Source: JBHOQS01 sp042408875 (GTDB taxonomy: Bacteria > Chloroflexota > UBA11872 > JBHOQS01). From it: 64,000 bases of DNA. Location: assembly GCA_042408875.1 (NCBI GenBank), contig JBHOQS010000019.1, forward strand, positions 1-64,000, read 5' to 3'. Shown one piece after another: positions 25,735 to 34,633 of this stretch. Numbering within the stretch: position 1 is the stretch's first letter; each line of letters starts with the position of its first letter. The notes beneath the pieces were generated by a model. It was not told where the DNA came from, did not search any database, and saw only the letters and a list, made by a program, of their open reading frames with translations. Both the position numbers and the translations under genes were made by a program.

Positions 25735-25843
25735 CTCTACTACTCCGTACTACCCTCTCACTGCCACTGCTACTCGGCTGCCATCTACTACTCGAACATA
25801 CGCCTGGACAACGCTCGCGCAGCGCCAGGGGCGTTGCAGCCCA

Positions 25844-25872
25844 AGTATAGTAGAACTATCGTTCTATGTCAA
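25844..25872 (-). promoter_or_regulatory. Near-consensus sigma-70 promoter with a palindrome filling the spacer
   Basis: On the minus strand TTGACA (25872-25867) and TATACT (25849-25844) are separated by exactly 17 bases. The spacer contains the perfect palindrome TAGAAC-TATC-GTTCTA (25851-25866). It reads toward the gene starting at 25734. A repressor bound there would block the polymerase. Confidence 0.75.
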
Positions 25873-25960
25873 GTGGTGGCAGGGCTATGTGCTGAGCAGC
25901 TGGAGCTGGCACTGGGCCTGGTAGGGGCGAATGATTTACTCGCCCCTACGATGATCGTGC

Positions 25961-27583
25961 CTACCGCTCCCGCTTGAGCATGGCTGCGGCCACCGAGCCA
26001 CCGGCGATGATGAGGGCGCTGAGGACCATACCGATCGACAGCCGCCCGGCGGCGCGGTTGAGGGCCTGCATGGCGTCGTCCAGGCGCTCGACGTCCAGGC
26101 GCATACCAAACTGGTCGTTCGCCAGCTTGTCCATGATGATATCCATACGCCGCGGAGAGTTCTCGAAGAGGTGCTTCATGTCGAGCACCCAGGCGAACAC
26201 TCGCCCGGGCGAGAGCTGCGCAGCGACGCGCTGTTGCATCACCTCAAGCATGTAGTCGCGGATAAGCTGCACCGGGTCGAGCTCGGGCGAGAGCACGCGG
26301 ATGGTGCCATCTAGGTTCAGCATGGTCTTGCCCAACAGGGTCATGGCTGTGGGCACAGGAGCGCGGTGGCGGTAACACAGCCTCGTCAGATCGAGCAGCG
26401 CGGTGCCGAGCGCCATGCGGCCGCCGCTCATATCATGATAGCGGCTCACCAGGGCCGCGATGTCCTGGGTGAAGGCGCGCCGGTCGAAGTCCTTGGGCAC
26501 GGCGATCATATCGAGGTAGGTATCTGCCACACGCTGCCCCAGCCGCTCAGCGAAGGCCAGCAGGAGCAGGATAATATGGTCCTTCTGCCCGGCGTCGAAG
26601 CGGCCGACCATGCCGAAGTCCATCAAGGCCAGCCGACCGTCGTCGGTGAGCAGGATGTTGCCGGGATGGGGGTCGCAGTGGAAGATCCCGTCCACGACGA
26701 TCTGCTTGAGGTAGGCAGTCAAAAGGTCACGGGCAATAGCGCGGGAGTCCAGGGCATCGAAGTCCTGGCGGGGCACCGCAGAGAGACGCCGGCCGCGCAG
26801 AAAACTGAGCGTCAGCACGCGGCGCGTCGAATACTCCGTGTAGACGGCTGGTGTGGTGAGGCGCGAGAAGCCGGCGATCTGGTGGCCGATCAGGCGAGTA
26901 TTGTCCGCCTCCTGCCGGAAATCGAGCTCCTGACTGAGGCTGTACTCAAGCTCCCGTACCATCTGCGCCACGCCATAGCGCGCCCCGAACTCGGTGTGCT
27001 TCTCGCAGAAACGGGCGACTTCATGCAGCACCTCGATGTCAATCTCGATGCGCCGGCGCACGCCTGGCCTTTGCACTTTGACCGCTACTTCCTGGCCGTC
27101 GGGCAACACTGCACAGTGCACCTGGGCCATGGACGCCGTGGCCAGCGGTGCCGGGTCGAACGAGGCGAAGTGGTCGGCGATCGAGCCACCGAGCTCGCCC
27201 TCGAGGATCCGGACGACCTTGTCACTAGGCACCGGTGCCACGCGGTCTTGCAGCCGGCCGAGCGCCTGAATATACTCACCGGGCAGGAGATCGGGGCGCG
27301 TGCTCAGGAGCTGGCCCAGCTTGATGAAGCACGGCCCGAGCTCCTCCAGCGCGGCGGCCAGGTTTTGGGGACGGCCGCTGTCGCTCAGAGGGTCCTCTGG
27401 CGAGAGCACCGCGTCGTCCTCATGGTGGTGGGCGAGCCCGAGCTCGAACAGGATAGAGTACAGCTCGTACTTGCGTAGCAGCTTGAAGATCTCGACATAG
27501 CGCTCGGGGTGGTGCGAGAAGCGGCGCATCAGCAGGGCACAGGCCGACGCCGGGAGCGTCCCCGGAGCGGTGGCGCGGGCCAT
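25961..27583 (-). CDS. ABC1/UbiB family protein kinase-like protein
   Basis: 540 residues from the ATG at 27583, supported by GAGAGGGGG; an in-frame upstream extension to 27673 is less likely. The family has an atypical kinase fold with ATPase activity, linked to quinone biosynthesis and membrane lipid handling. Seen: KLGQLLSTRPDLLP, the Ala-rich nucleotide loop ATASMAQVHCAVL, VAVKVQRPGV with the invariant Lys, GIFHCDPHPGNILL for the catalytic loop and LMDFGMVGR for the metal site. A single C-terminal hydrophobic helix may anchor it. It is transcribed toward the small protein and lies downstream of nagA and thiO-like genes on the same strand. Confidence 0.9.
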   Translation of the reverse strand: MARATAPGTLPASACALLMRRFSHHPERYVEIFKLLRKYELYSILFELGLAHHHEDDAVLSPEDPLSDSGRPQNLAAALEELGPCFIKLGQLLSTRPDLLPGEYIQALGRLQDRVAPVPSDKVVRILEGELGGSIADHFASFDPAPLATASMAQVHCAVLPDGQEVAVKVQRPGVRRRIEIDIEVLHEVARFCEKHTEFGARYGVAQMVRELEYSLSQELDFRQEADNTRLIGHQIAGFSRLTTPAVYTEYSTRRVLTLSFLRGRRLSAVPRQDFDALDSRAIARDLLTAYLKQIVVDGIFHCDPHPGNILLTDDGRLALMDFGMVGRFDAGQKDHIILLLLAFAERLGQRVADTYLDMIAVPKDFDRRAFTQDIAALVSRYHDMSGGRMALGTALLDLTRLCYRHRAPVPTAMTLLGKTMLNLDGTIRVLSPELDPVQLIRDYMLEVMQQRVAAQLSPGRVFAWVLDMKHLFENSPRRMDIIMDKLANDQFGMRLDVERLDDAMQALNRAAGRLSIGMVLSALIIAGGSVAAAMLKRER

Positions 27584-27788
27584 AGCAGATCCCCCTCTCG
27601 GCATGTCGCCGGCGCACCGCCCGCCCCCGCGGGGCAGACACGCACCGAACGCAGATGACGCGCCGGGCGGCATTTGCCGGCTTCAGCGTACCGGAGGGGC
27701 GTGCCGCGGTCAAGGCCAAAAGCTGTTCAGTTTCTGGCCGCACCTGCCCTTGGTCTCTACGGGGTAGAGCGCACTCTGCCCATCCCCC

Positions 27789-28988
27789 CTATCCGCCAAA
27801 CACGACCCGCCCGCTGACGAGGGCCATGCGCACGTTGAGCTGCTCGTCTAGCAGCGCTACATCGGCCAGGTAGCCAGCCGCGAGCCGGCCGAGGTCATTC
27901 CGGCCCAGCGCCCGCGCAGGATTAGACGAGAGCATGCGCAGCGCTTCGGCCAGGGACACCCCAGCCTGCTCGACCAGGACCCGCAGCGCCCGGTCGGTGG
28001 TCAGCGCACTGCCGGCGATCGTGCCATCCTCAAGCCGCGGAACGGTCCCGTCGAAGCGGACCCGCCGGCCTTCCCAGTCGTAATCCTGCGCTGGAAGGCC
28101 AGCGACCGCCACAGCGTCGGTCACGGCAATGACCCGCCCGGGGCCTTTGGCCCGGATGAGGGCCCGCATAGCTGCCGGGTGGACATGGTGGCCATCAGGG
28201 ATGAGGCAGGCATACAGCGCGTCGAGATCGAGCGCGGCACCGGCAGCGCCCGGCTCGCGGTGGTGCAGGCCGCGCATAGCGTTAAAGGTGTGGGTGACCA
28301 GCGTCGCGCCGGCCCGCGCCGCCGTGGCCATCTCGTCGTAGGTGGCATTGGTATGTCCGAGCGAGACGCGTACCCCCGCTGCCACCAGCTCCGAGATCGC
28401 GGCGAGGTTCTCCGGGACGTCCGGAGCGAGCGTGACGAGAACGATGCGTCCGCCTGCTGCCTGCTGCAACTCCTCCCACTCGCGCCGCAGGAAGGGGCGG
28501 ATGAAGCGCCGATCGTGGGCGCCAGCGAACTCCGAGGAGATAAACGGCCCTTCGAGGTGGGCTCCCAGGATGCGCGCGCCACCCGGCAGGGCAGCTGCGC
28601 TAGCGATAGCACCGAGCGTCGCACACAGGCGGTCGTGCGCTGCAGTAACCGTCGTGGGCAGGAAGGCTGAGCAGCCGAAGCGCGGCAGCAGGTGCGCCAG
28701 GCGTATCAGTTCGTCAGGCCCGGCGCGCATCACATCTACGCCACCAGCGCCGTTTACCTGCAGGTCGATGAACCCCGGTGTAGCGATCAGCCCGCCTGCC
28801 GCAAGGCGCGGCGCTTGCGCCGCGTGCGCCGGCAGAGCGCCACGTGGGCCGACCCAGGCGATGCGTTCGCCCTCGATGTAGATCGCCGCATCCAGCACGC
28901 GCTCGTACGGCGTGTAGGCGACGGCGCATTCGACGAGGAGCGACTCCGGCGCGTCATCGGGCATGCCTGATGCCTCTGGCGAAGCCAT
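27789..28988 (-). CDS. nagA: N-acetylglucosamine-6-phosphate deacetylase
   Basis: 399 residues, the normal length for NagA, which removes the acetyl group from GlcNAc-6-phosphate in amino-sugar catabolism and cell-wall recycling. Seen: N-terminal beta-sandwich, HLEGPFIS, LGHTNATY, VTHTFNAMRGLHH and the catalytic-Asp segment VTDAVAVAG. The product strand PGFIDLQVNGAGGVDVM is intact. The ATG at 28988 is preceded by AGGCAGATCC. It lies between a UbiB-like gene and a ThiO-like gene, all on the minus strand but with gaps of over 100 bases, so co-transcription is uncertain. No glucosamine-6-phosphate deaminase is near. Confidence 0.9.
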   Translation of the reverse strand: MASPEASGMPDDAPESLLVECAVAYTPYERVLDAAIYIEGERIAWVGPRGALPAHAAQAPRLAAGGLIATPGFIDLQVNGAGGVDVMRAGPDELIRLAHLLPRFGCSAFLPTTVTAAHDRLCATLGAIASAAALPGGARILGAHLEGPFISSEFAGAHDRRFIRPFLRREWEELQQAAGGRIVLVTLAPDVPENLAAISELVAAGVRVSLGHTNATYDEMATAARAGATLVTHTFNAMRGLHHREPGAAGAALDLDALYACLIPDGHHVHPAAMRALIRAKGPGRVIAVTDAVAVAGLPAQDYDWEGRRVRFDGTVPRLEDGTIAGSALTTDRALRVLVEQAGVSLAEALRMLSSNPARALGRNDLGRLAAGYLADVALLDEQLNVRMALVSGRVVFGG

Positions 28989-29126
28989 CGGATCTGCCTG
29001 TTAATTTACTGTATTAGTAGCAACTTATAGCTTATCAGTTCACTTCTACGGTTGCAGATATGATCTTACACGTGCCGCACGTTCAGCCATCGTCCGCACT
29101 GTGGCAGCGCGCCATCCGGGTCTGGT

Positions 29127-30251
29127 TCAGCGGGCGTAGCGGGCTGGATCGAAATACGGCTCAGCGGCGCAATGGCCGAGCATGATGCCGGCCAGGAGCC
29201 GCGCGGTGCCCAGGGCAAGTGTCACGCCCACCGGGCCGTGTCCAGCGGCGACAAAGGCATTCTCATAGCCGGGAACGCGACCGATCAGCGGCGGCGAACC
29301 ATCCCGCATGAGGGGACGCAGGCCGGACCAGGCGTGCACGAAGGCAGCGCCGGCAAGCGACGGCGCCAGCCGCTGTGCCAGGCTGGTAAGGAAGGCCAGG
29401 CCGGCGCACGTGACCTGCGCGTCAAACCCTACCACTTCGCGCGTCGCCCCGACGACGGTCGTGCCGTTGCGCTTTGGCACCAGGTACCCGCCGGCGCCGT
29501 GCACCACATGCCGTACCGCCATCCCGGCGGTACGCAGGGCCATGATCTGCCCGCGCTGTGGGCCGACGGGCACGTGCAGGCCAAGCTGCGCCGCCAGCGG
29601 AGCGGTCCAGGCACCGGCAGCCAACACAACGCTGCCGGGCCCGACCGGCCCGCTGGACGTCTCTACCTGCGTGACACGGGAGCCCGCGTGCCGCAACGCG
29701 GCCACCATCACCCCTTCGTACACCAGCGCACCGCGCCGGATCGCAGCTCGCGCGAGCTGGTGTACGAAGTGCGGGGCATACACAGAGTACACGTCGGGCA
29801 GGTATGCTGCGCCGGTAAGGTCCGCTGCCAGCAGCGGCTCGGCCTGGCGTACCTCGGGCCCATCGAGCCACTGCGCCTCTAGCCCGAGCTGCCGGGCTGC
29901 CTCCACGTATGGGCGCAGCACAGCCCGCTCGCTCTCGTCTGCTGCAACGTGCAACGCGCCTGGCCGGTCGAGCTGGGCGTCGATGCCTGTCTCACCAGCG
30001 AGCGCGGGCGCCCGCTCAGCCGTCTCGCGCACACTCTCCAGGGATAGCCGCGCCAGCGGCGCCGGCGCTGTCACCAGCGGCTCCAGGATCGCCGCCGACG
30101 CGCCGGATGCTCCCGGGCTCGCGGCCAGGCGGCCCTGCTCCAGCAGGAGCACCGACAGCCCCGCCCCGGCCAGTTCATACGCCAGCGCGCACCCGATGAC
30201 ACCGCCGCCCACAATCAGCACGTCTGGCGATGTGCTGCCTGGTCCCTCCAT
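29127..30251 (-). CDS. FAD-dependent oxidoreductase, glycine oxidase ThiO-like (DAO family)
   Basis: 374 residues from the ATG at 30251, chosen for ACAGGA upstream and because it directly precedes the nucleotide-binding strand DVLIVGGGVIGCALAYELA. The C-terminus has AWSGLRPLMRDGSPPLIGRV and FVAAGHGPVGVTLALGTARL, the FAD-closing motif of the D-amino-acid oxidase family. ThiO oxidises glycine to iminoglyoxylate for thiazole synthesis. No thiS or thiG is visible nearby, so another amine or amino-acid oxidase is possible. Confidence is high for the DAO family and moderate for ThiO. Confidence 0.85.
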   Translation of the reverse strand: MEGPGSTSPDVLIVGGGVIGCALAYELAGAGLSVLLLEQGRLAASPGASGASAAILEPLVTAPAPLARLSLESVRETAERAPALAGETGIDAQLDRPGALHVAADESERAVLRPYVEAARQLGLEAQWLDGPEVRQAEPLLAADLTGAAYLPDVYSVYAPHFVHQLARAAIRRGALVYEGVMVAALRHAGSRVTQVETSSGPVGPGSVVLAAGAWTAPLAAQLGLHVPVGPQRGQIMALRTAGMAVRHVVHGAGGYLVPKRNGTTVVGATREVVGFDAQVTCAGLAFLTSLAQRLAPSLAGAAFVHAWSGLRPLMRDGSPPLIGRVPGYENAFVAAGHGPVGVTLALGTARLLAGIMLGHCAAEPYFDPARYAR

Positions 30252-30748
30252 GTGATTCCTGTCCGCTAGCAGCCTGTGCCCTTCACGGCGCCTGTTACCG
30301 CGCGGCAATATTCGCGGGGAGTATAGCACGATTGCAGGCCGGAGCCGGTCTCACATGCAGGTGCTTGGGGTAGCGCAGCGGCCTCTGTTTCAATGCTGTA
30401 GCCTCGAGGCTGCAGCCTCGAGGCTGCGGTCTTGAGCCCGTATGGACTACTCCGTGAACCTGCGGTGGAACCGCCGCTGGATCTGCACGAGGACGGGTCT
30501 GTTTGTGGCACGAACAGTCCTGCACCATCTGTCTGCGTTCGCCGCGGACGGTGAAGCACCGGCGGCGCTGGAGAGCGTGCCCGGCAGCGATGGAGCGGCT
30601 GAGCCAGCCTAGCGACGCCTGCACCAGATACCAGCCCGCTCGCGTGGCACCACACTGCGAGTATCTTGCATCCCGATCATCGGCGCACTGGCATCGGCAT
30701 TGTGATTACCCCGGCAGGAGTACAGTATCCGGTCCAGAATTTCTGTGA
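30252..30748. other. 497-base intergenic region between the oxidase start and the receiver gene
   Basis: No supported gene. It holds a tandem duplication of GCCTCGAGGCTGC (30401-30428), each unit containing a 10-base palindrome. Open minus-strand frames here are rich in Arg, Cys and Pro and look spurious. Confidence 0.4.
30401..30428. repeat. Two 14-bp tandem units with palindromic cores
   Basis: GCCTCGAGGCTGCA (30401-30414) is followed by GCCTCGAGGCTGCG (30415-30428). GCCTCGAGGC is self-complementary, so each unit, or the pair, can fold into a hairpin. Confidence 0.6.
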
Positions 30749-31138
30749 TCAGCGACGCTGTTTCGGACGCGCGCTGGCCGCTCGCAGCACGCGAGCAAGC
30801 ACTTCCTGGGGCGCTGCGGTTTTGGGGACGCAGTCAACGGCCCCGGCCCGGCGGGCGGCGCTGTCCAGGTCTTCCAGGGATGTCAGCAGCACAACCCGCG
30901 CCTCGGGCCAGGCAGCGCGCAGACGGCGCGTCGCCTCCAGACCGTCAAGGCACGGCATGCGCATGTCCATCACGACAACATCGGGGCGTAGCTCCAGGGC
31001 CTGCGTGACCCCTGCGGCGCCATCTGCAGCCTCTCCTACCACGGTAATCGTCTCGATGCTCGAGAGCACGGTACAGAGCGCGCGACGAACGGCCGTATTA
31101 TCGTCGACCACAACCACTCTGAGTCCGGCTGCGCCCAC
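30749..31138 (-). CDS. Receiver-only response regulator
   Basis: 129 residues from a GTG at 31138, preceded by a strong GGAGGAG ribosome site; the longer frame to 31216 adds nothing family-like. The protein is a single CheY-like receiver: VVVVDDN acidic pair, phospho-acceptor Asp in DVVVMDMRMPCLDG, the Thr/Ser in LLTSLE and the Lys in DCVPKTAAP. The DGLEATRRLR and LLTSLEDLDSA segments recall NarL-type receivers, yet there is no DNA-binding domain. It has no adjacent kinase. It may act through protein contacts, or its partners lie elsewhere. Confidence 0.8.
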   Translation of the reverse strand: MGAAGLRVVVVDDNTAVRRALCTVLSSIETITVVGEAADGAAGVTQALELRPDVVVMDMRMPCLDGLEATRRLRAAWPEARVVLLTSLEDLDSAARRAGAVDCVPKTAAPQEVLARVLRAASARPKQRR

Positions 31139-31626
31139 TGCTTCTCCTCCAGACCTCTCGTAGCATCGCCGGGCCTGTGCAGGATGTCCGGCGTATGCAC
31201 GGTACACGCCTTTCATTATCTGGCCGCCTGGCGTCCCACCGGGAACTACCGCGCGTACAGGTTTGCTCCGCCATTCGTCCCGCTGCAGGCCCTACTGAGA
31301 ACCCCGGGGTCCTGAGAAGCGTAAAATACTGTAGTTAGGAGTTGTGGACGATCGCAGGAACTGTACCAGTCTCCCATCCGCCACGGGGGCTATACGGACG
31401 GACAGCGTTCTCGATATGCCGCGGGAACGCGCTGCGGGGGATAGGGTAACGATCATGGAGCTGTGCGACAATAGAAGGGCACGGCTGGTGTCCAGTGGCG
31501 GGGCCAGCGCCAACCAGTGCTCCGTTGCCTGTCTGCAGTACCGGTAGGGCCGTCGCCCGCGTACTCGCTGCTCGGGCACGCGGGCGTAGCGCTCGTGGCC
31601 GCCGGCCAGTGCTGGTGAGGCTCGCG
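31139..31626. other. 488-base divergent intergenic region
   Basis: Lies between the receiver gene (minus) and the HAAS gene (plus). No supported gene. ACCCCGGGGT (31299-31308) is a palindrome. TAAAATACTGTAG near 31322-31334 is an AT-rich patch that may hold a promoter, without a clear consensus. Confidence 0.3.
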
Positions 31627-32268
31627 ATGCAGGGTGATCATGATCTGGCAACCTCACACCATCCTGGCCATTCGCCGGCCGAAACAAGCCCGATCGCGCA
31701 GTACCTGCGCGAGCTGCGGGCGCTGCTAAGCGGGCTGGACGACAACGCTCTCCCGCAGCCTGATCCGCAGCGTCCGTTTCTACGCTACTTTCCCTTGTGC
31801 GAGCTGGACTCGGAGGCGCAGGCGCTGCTCGAAGACGCGCGGCTGCATCTCACCGAGGCCGCGCGCGAGCTGGCATTGCAGGGGCTCTCGCCATATGAAA
31901 GCGAGGCAGAGGCAGTGCGCCGTTTCGGTCCTCCGGCGGCCGTAGCCGCGGCCTTGCGCCATGTAGGCCTGCGCCCGCAGGAGCCGGAGCCGCCAGCACC
32001 GCACCGGCTGCGCGATCTGCTGTCGCTGTTCGGACTGGTCTCAGCGGCATTCTGGTGGTCGGTGTTCCTGCCGTATCTGGCCATCGTGGCTGTGGCGACC
32101 GTATGGCTTGCTGTGCAGCGCAGCGCCGGCCCGGCGCTCTTCATCCCTGCTGTGCTGTTCGCGCTCGCCATCGCGCTGGCCACGATCCTGGTGACACGCT
32201 GGCTGTGGCACGCCTATGCCAGCACCTGGCAGCGCATGACCCGCTCCCCCCATAGCTCGCGCCGCTAA
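31627..32268 (+). CDS. HAAS/permease-prefix-like signalling membrane protein
   Basis: 213 residues from the ATG at 31627, chosen for GGTGAGG six bases upstream. The N-terminal part contains the helical pattern IAQYLRELRALLSGLDD, LHLTEAARELALQGLSPYESEA and EAVRRFGPPAAVAAAL, typical of the HAAS or permease-prefix domain that lies next to PadR-type regulators. Two hydrophobic helices follow (FWWSVFLPYLAIVAVATVWL and the ALFIPAVLFALAIALATILV span). No PadR gene is adjacent. A signalling or membrane-associated role is inferred. The C-terminus is short and basic. Confidence 0.65.
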   Translation: MQGDHDLATSHHPGHSPAETSPIAQYLRELRALLSGLDDNALPQPDPQRPFLRYFPLCELDSEAQALLEDARLHLTEAARELALQGLSPYESEAEAVRRFGPPAAVAAALRHVGLRPQEPEPPAPHRLRDLLSLFGLVSAAFWWSVFLPYLAIVAVATVWLAVQRSAGPALFIPAVLFALAIALATILVTRWLWHAYASTWQRMTRSPHSSRR

Positions 32269-32503
32269 GCACATCGACCGCTCGGTTGACAGGCCGGTGG
32301 CCCTCCCGCTACGTTCTTCTGTGGTGTTCGCTAGAGCGTTCGGTCATGGCACTCACCATACCCGGATGACTACTGTCGTCCTATCCGCCACTTCCTGGCA
32401 TGTGCTCGTGCTTATACCAGTGCGATTACTGGTGCAAAATGTGTGTAATTCTAGTGTGCTAATGTGATGGTGTGATGGTGTGATAGAGCACGATACTCTG
32501 CAT

Positions 32504-33733
32504 ATGGTGCCGAAGCTTCGCCCTGTCGAAACACGCTGGATCACCCAGAAGGGGCAGCCGATGCTGCTCCTGCGTGATCCGCTGCGGCTGACGGAGAACA
32601 TCCTGCTGCTCCCGCCAGCGGCAGGGATGGTGTTAAGCCTGCTAGACGGGCAGCGCGATCTTGGAGCGATCCGCGCCGCCTTTCAGCTCCGCACTGGGAT
32701 GTCGCTTCCTCTTTCAGCGCTGGAGCACCTGCTGGCGCAGCTCGACGAGGCGCTGCTGCTTGACAGCCCGCGCTACCACGCTGCGCTGGAAGCTGCGCTG
32801 GCAGAATACCGTGCCGCACCGTACCGGCCGCCCGCCATCGCCGGGCAGTCGTATCCGGCTGATCCGGCAGAGTTGGAGGCGTTGCTGCAGACGTTCCTTG
32901 AGCAGGCCGGGGCAGATGCCCCGGCGGCCACCCCGGATGCATCCTGGCGCGGCGTGGTCAGCCCGCACATCGACTACATGCGCGGGGGGCTGGTCTATGC
33001 CCGCACGTGGCAGGCTGCTTCCGCCGCTGTGGCCGAGGCAGAGACCGTGGTCATCTTTGGAACTGATCACGCTGGCTCTCCGGGCAGCCTGACCCCGACG
33101 ATGCAGCGCTACGCCACCCCGTGGGGAGCGCTCGCTACCGATACTGCTGCGGTGGACGCCTTGGCAGAGGCCCTCGGGGAGGAGCGCGCCTTCGCCGAGG
33201 AGCTCCACCACCGGCACGAGCATTCCATTGAGCTCGCTCTGGTGTGGCTGCACTTCTGGCTCCGGCAGGCCGGGCGCGATGGTGACTGCCAGATCGTGCC
33301 GGTCCTGTGCGGCTCATTCCAGCCGTACACACAGGGCGAGCGCTGTGCCGCCCAGGAGCCGGCATTCGAGCGCGCGGTCGCAGCACTGCGCGCCGCCACG
33401 GCTGGCCGCCGCACGCTGGTCGTGGCCGCGGCCGACCTCTGCCATGTAGGGCCCGAGTTCGGCGATGCGGAGCCGCTCGGGCCGGTCGAGAAGATCCTGC
33501 TCAAGCAGCACGATATGGCTCTGCTGGAGACGATCTGCTGCGGCGACGCCGATTCGTTCCTGGCGCCGCTGGCTGACGAGCAGGACCGCCGGCGCGTGTG
33601 TGGGCTGCCTCCGATCTACATGGCGCTCCGCCTGCTAGGGACCAGTCGCGGCAAGGTGATCGCCTACGACCAGTGCCCGGCCGACGCGCAGAACGGCTCG
33701 GTCGTCTCTATCGCCGGCGTCCTCCTCCGCTGA
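32504..33733 (+). CDS. MEMO family protein (AmmeMemoRadiSam system protein B-like) with extra N-terminal domain
   Basis: 409 residues. Residues about 110-409 are the MEMO fold: PPAIAGQSYPADPAELEALL, GVVSPHIDYMRGG, VVIFGTDHAG, the His-rich HHRHEHSIELALVWL and AAADLCHVGP, conserved positions of a non-haem-iron-dioxygenase-like site. The first 100 or so residues form a separate domain (ENILLLPPAAGMVLSLLDG, LGAIRAAFQLRTG) that recalls PqqD-like or small peptide-binding domains. The start is uncertain: the ATG at 32504 is preferred, but a GTG at 32480 is also open. Function is unknown in bacteria. It is convergent with rraA, sharing a hairpin. Confidence 0.8.
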   Translation: MVPKLRPVETRWITQKGQPMLLLRDPLRLTENILLLPPAAGMVLSLLDGQRDLGAIRAAFQLRTGMSLPLSALEHLLAQLDEALLLDSPRYHAALEAALAEYRAAPYRPPAIAGQSYPADPAELEALLQTFLEQAGADAPAATPDASWRGVVSPHIDYMRGGLVYARTWQAASAAVAEAETVVIFGTDHAGSPGSLTPTMQRYATPWGALATDTAAVDALAEALGEERAFAEELHHRHEHSIELALVWLHFWLRQAGRDGDCQIVPVLCGSFQPYTQGERCAAQEPAFERAVAALRAATAGRRTLVVAAADLCHVGPEFGDAEPLGPVEKILLKQHDMALLETICCGDADSFLAPLADEQDRRRVCGLPPIYMALRLLGTSRGKVIAYDQCPADAQNGSVVSIAGVLLR

Positions 33734-33763
33734 GCGTGCCGGGCCCCGGCGCCGGCACGCTCA
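33731..33763. terminator. Bidirectional hairpin carrying both stop codons
   Basis: TGAGCGTGCCGG (33731-33742) pairs perfectly with CCGGCACGCTCA (33752-33763), loop 9. The left arm begins with the TGA of the MEMO gene and the right arm ends with the stop of the RraA gene on the other strand. Confidence 0.7.
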
Positions 33764-34459
33764 CCTGGAGGGCTGCCCGGTGACCGCTTTGAGCTTCTCA
33801 ATGCTGAAGTCGGGCGACTGGCAGAGGCTGATAATCCGCCGTTCGCGCGCTTCGATCTCCGCTGCGGCGCGCGGGATGTCGCGGGCGATCTCCAGCGGGA
33901 TGCTGATCACCCCATGCTTGTCTGCGTGGAGGAGGTCGCCCGGACGAACCAGCAGCCCGCCCACTTTAACCGGAATGCCGTACTCCACGATGTGTACATA
34001 GGCGTGCGAGACGATCACGTGCTGGGCAAAGAAATGGAAGCCCAGCGCACGCACCTCGTCGAGATCACGCACGCCGCCGTTGGTCACACAGCCCACGCAG
34101 CCGAGGGCTCGGTGGATGTTGGCCTGGACCTCGCCCCAGAAGGACCCGATGCCGGGCGGCTGGTCCAGGTCTTGGAGCACCACAATGCGCGGCGCGGGCA
34201 CGGAAAGGATATGCTCCCAGTACGGCGCGCGGGAGGGCGGCCCGCCGGGGGCAGGATACTTCGCGCGGATCGTGGCGGTGGCGGCGTAACCGACCATCAC
34301 GCCCATCTCAGGGAAGATGCACCGGATCTCCGGGCCCGTGAAGCCCTGGTTGCGCGGGCGAATGTTGAACACCTCGATGGCGTTGGCGATCGTCGGCGTT
34401 GAGAGGCGTCGCAGCGCCTCCAGCTCATCAGGGGTGAGCGGAGAGATGGCCGTGCTCAT
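33761..34459 (-). CDS. RraA family protein (4-hydroxy-4-methyl-2-oxoglutarate aldolase-like)
   Basis: 232 residues from the ATG at 34459, preceded by AGGAGC. The RraA fold includes the aldolases of protocatechuate and gallate meta-cleavage (HMG/CHA aldolase) and regulators of RNase E. Seen: FWGEVQANIHRALGCVG, TNGGVRDLDEV with the conserved Arg-Asp pair, and GDLLHADKHGVISIP, which carries the metal or substrate Asp. These residues fit the aldolase rather than the regulator. The presence of amidohydrolase_2 proteins makes an aromatic-acid route plausible, but the gene is not physically linked to them. It is divergent from DegV. Confidence 0.8.
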   Translation of the reverse strand: MSTAISPLTPDELEALRRLSTPTIANAIEVFNIRPRNQGFTGPEIRCIFPEMGVMVGYAATATIRAKYPAPGGPPSRAPYWEHILSVPAPRIVVLQDLDQPPGIGSFWGEVQANIHRALGCVGCVTNGGVRDLDEVRALGFHFFAQHVIVSHAYVHIVEYGIPVKVGGLLVRPGDLLHADKHGVISIPLEIARDIPRAAAEIEARERRIISLCQSPDFSIEKLKAVTGQPSR

Positions 34460-34633
34460 GGCTCGTTGCTCCTGGCGCAGGAGATGTGATCTGTCGTGTG
34501 CAGATCGATCGGGCCGCCCGCGACGTCCGTGGGGCGGCAGGGCACGGGGCACAGTATAGCAGCAATGCGCGCTGGCCGGTTCTTGACGAGGCTACGTGAA
34601 AGCCTATAGGCTTCAGGGCTGGGGAGGGCACGC

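Noticed and set aside
30266..30655. Two overlapping minus-strand frames in the gap before the receiver gene
   Set aside because: Arg/Pro/Cys-rich, no domain, no ribosome site, and they include the short palindromic repeats.
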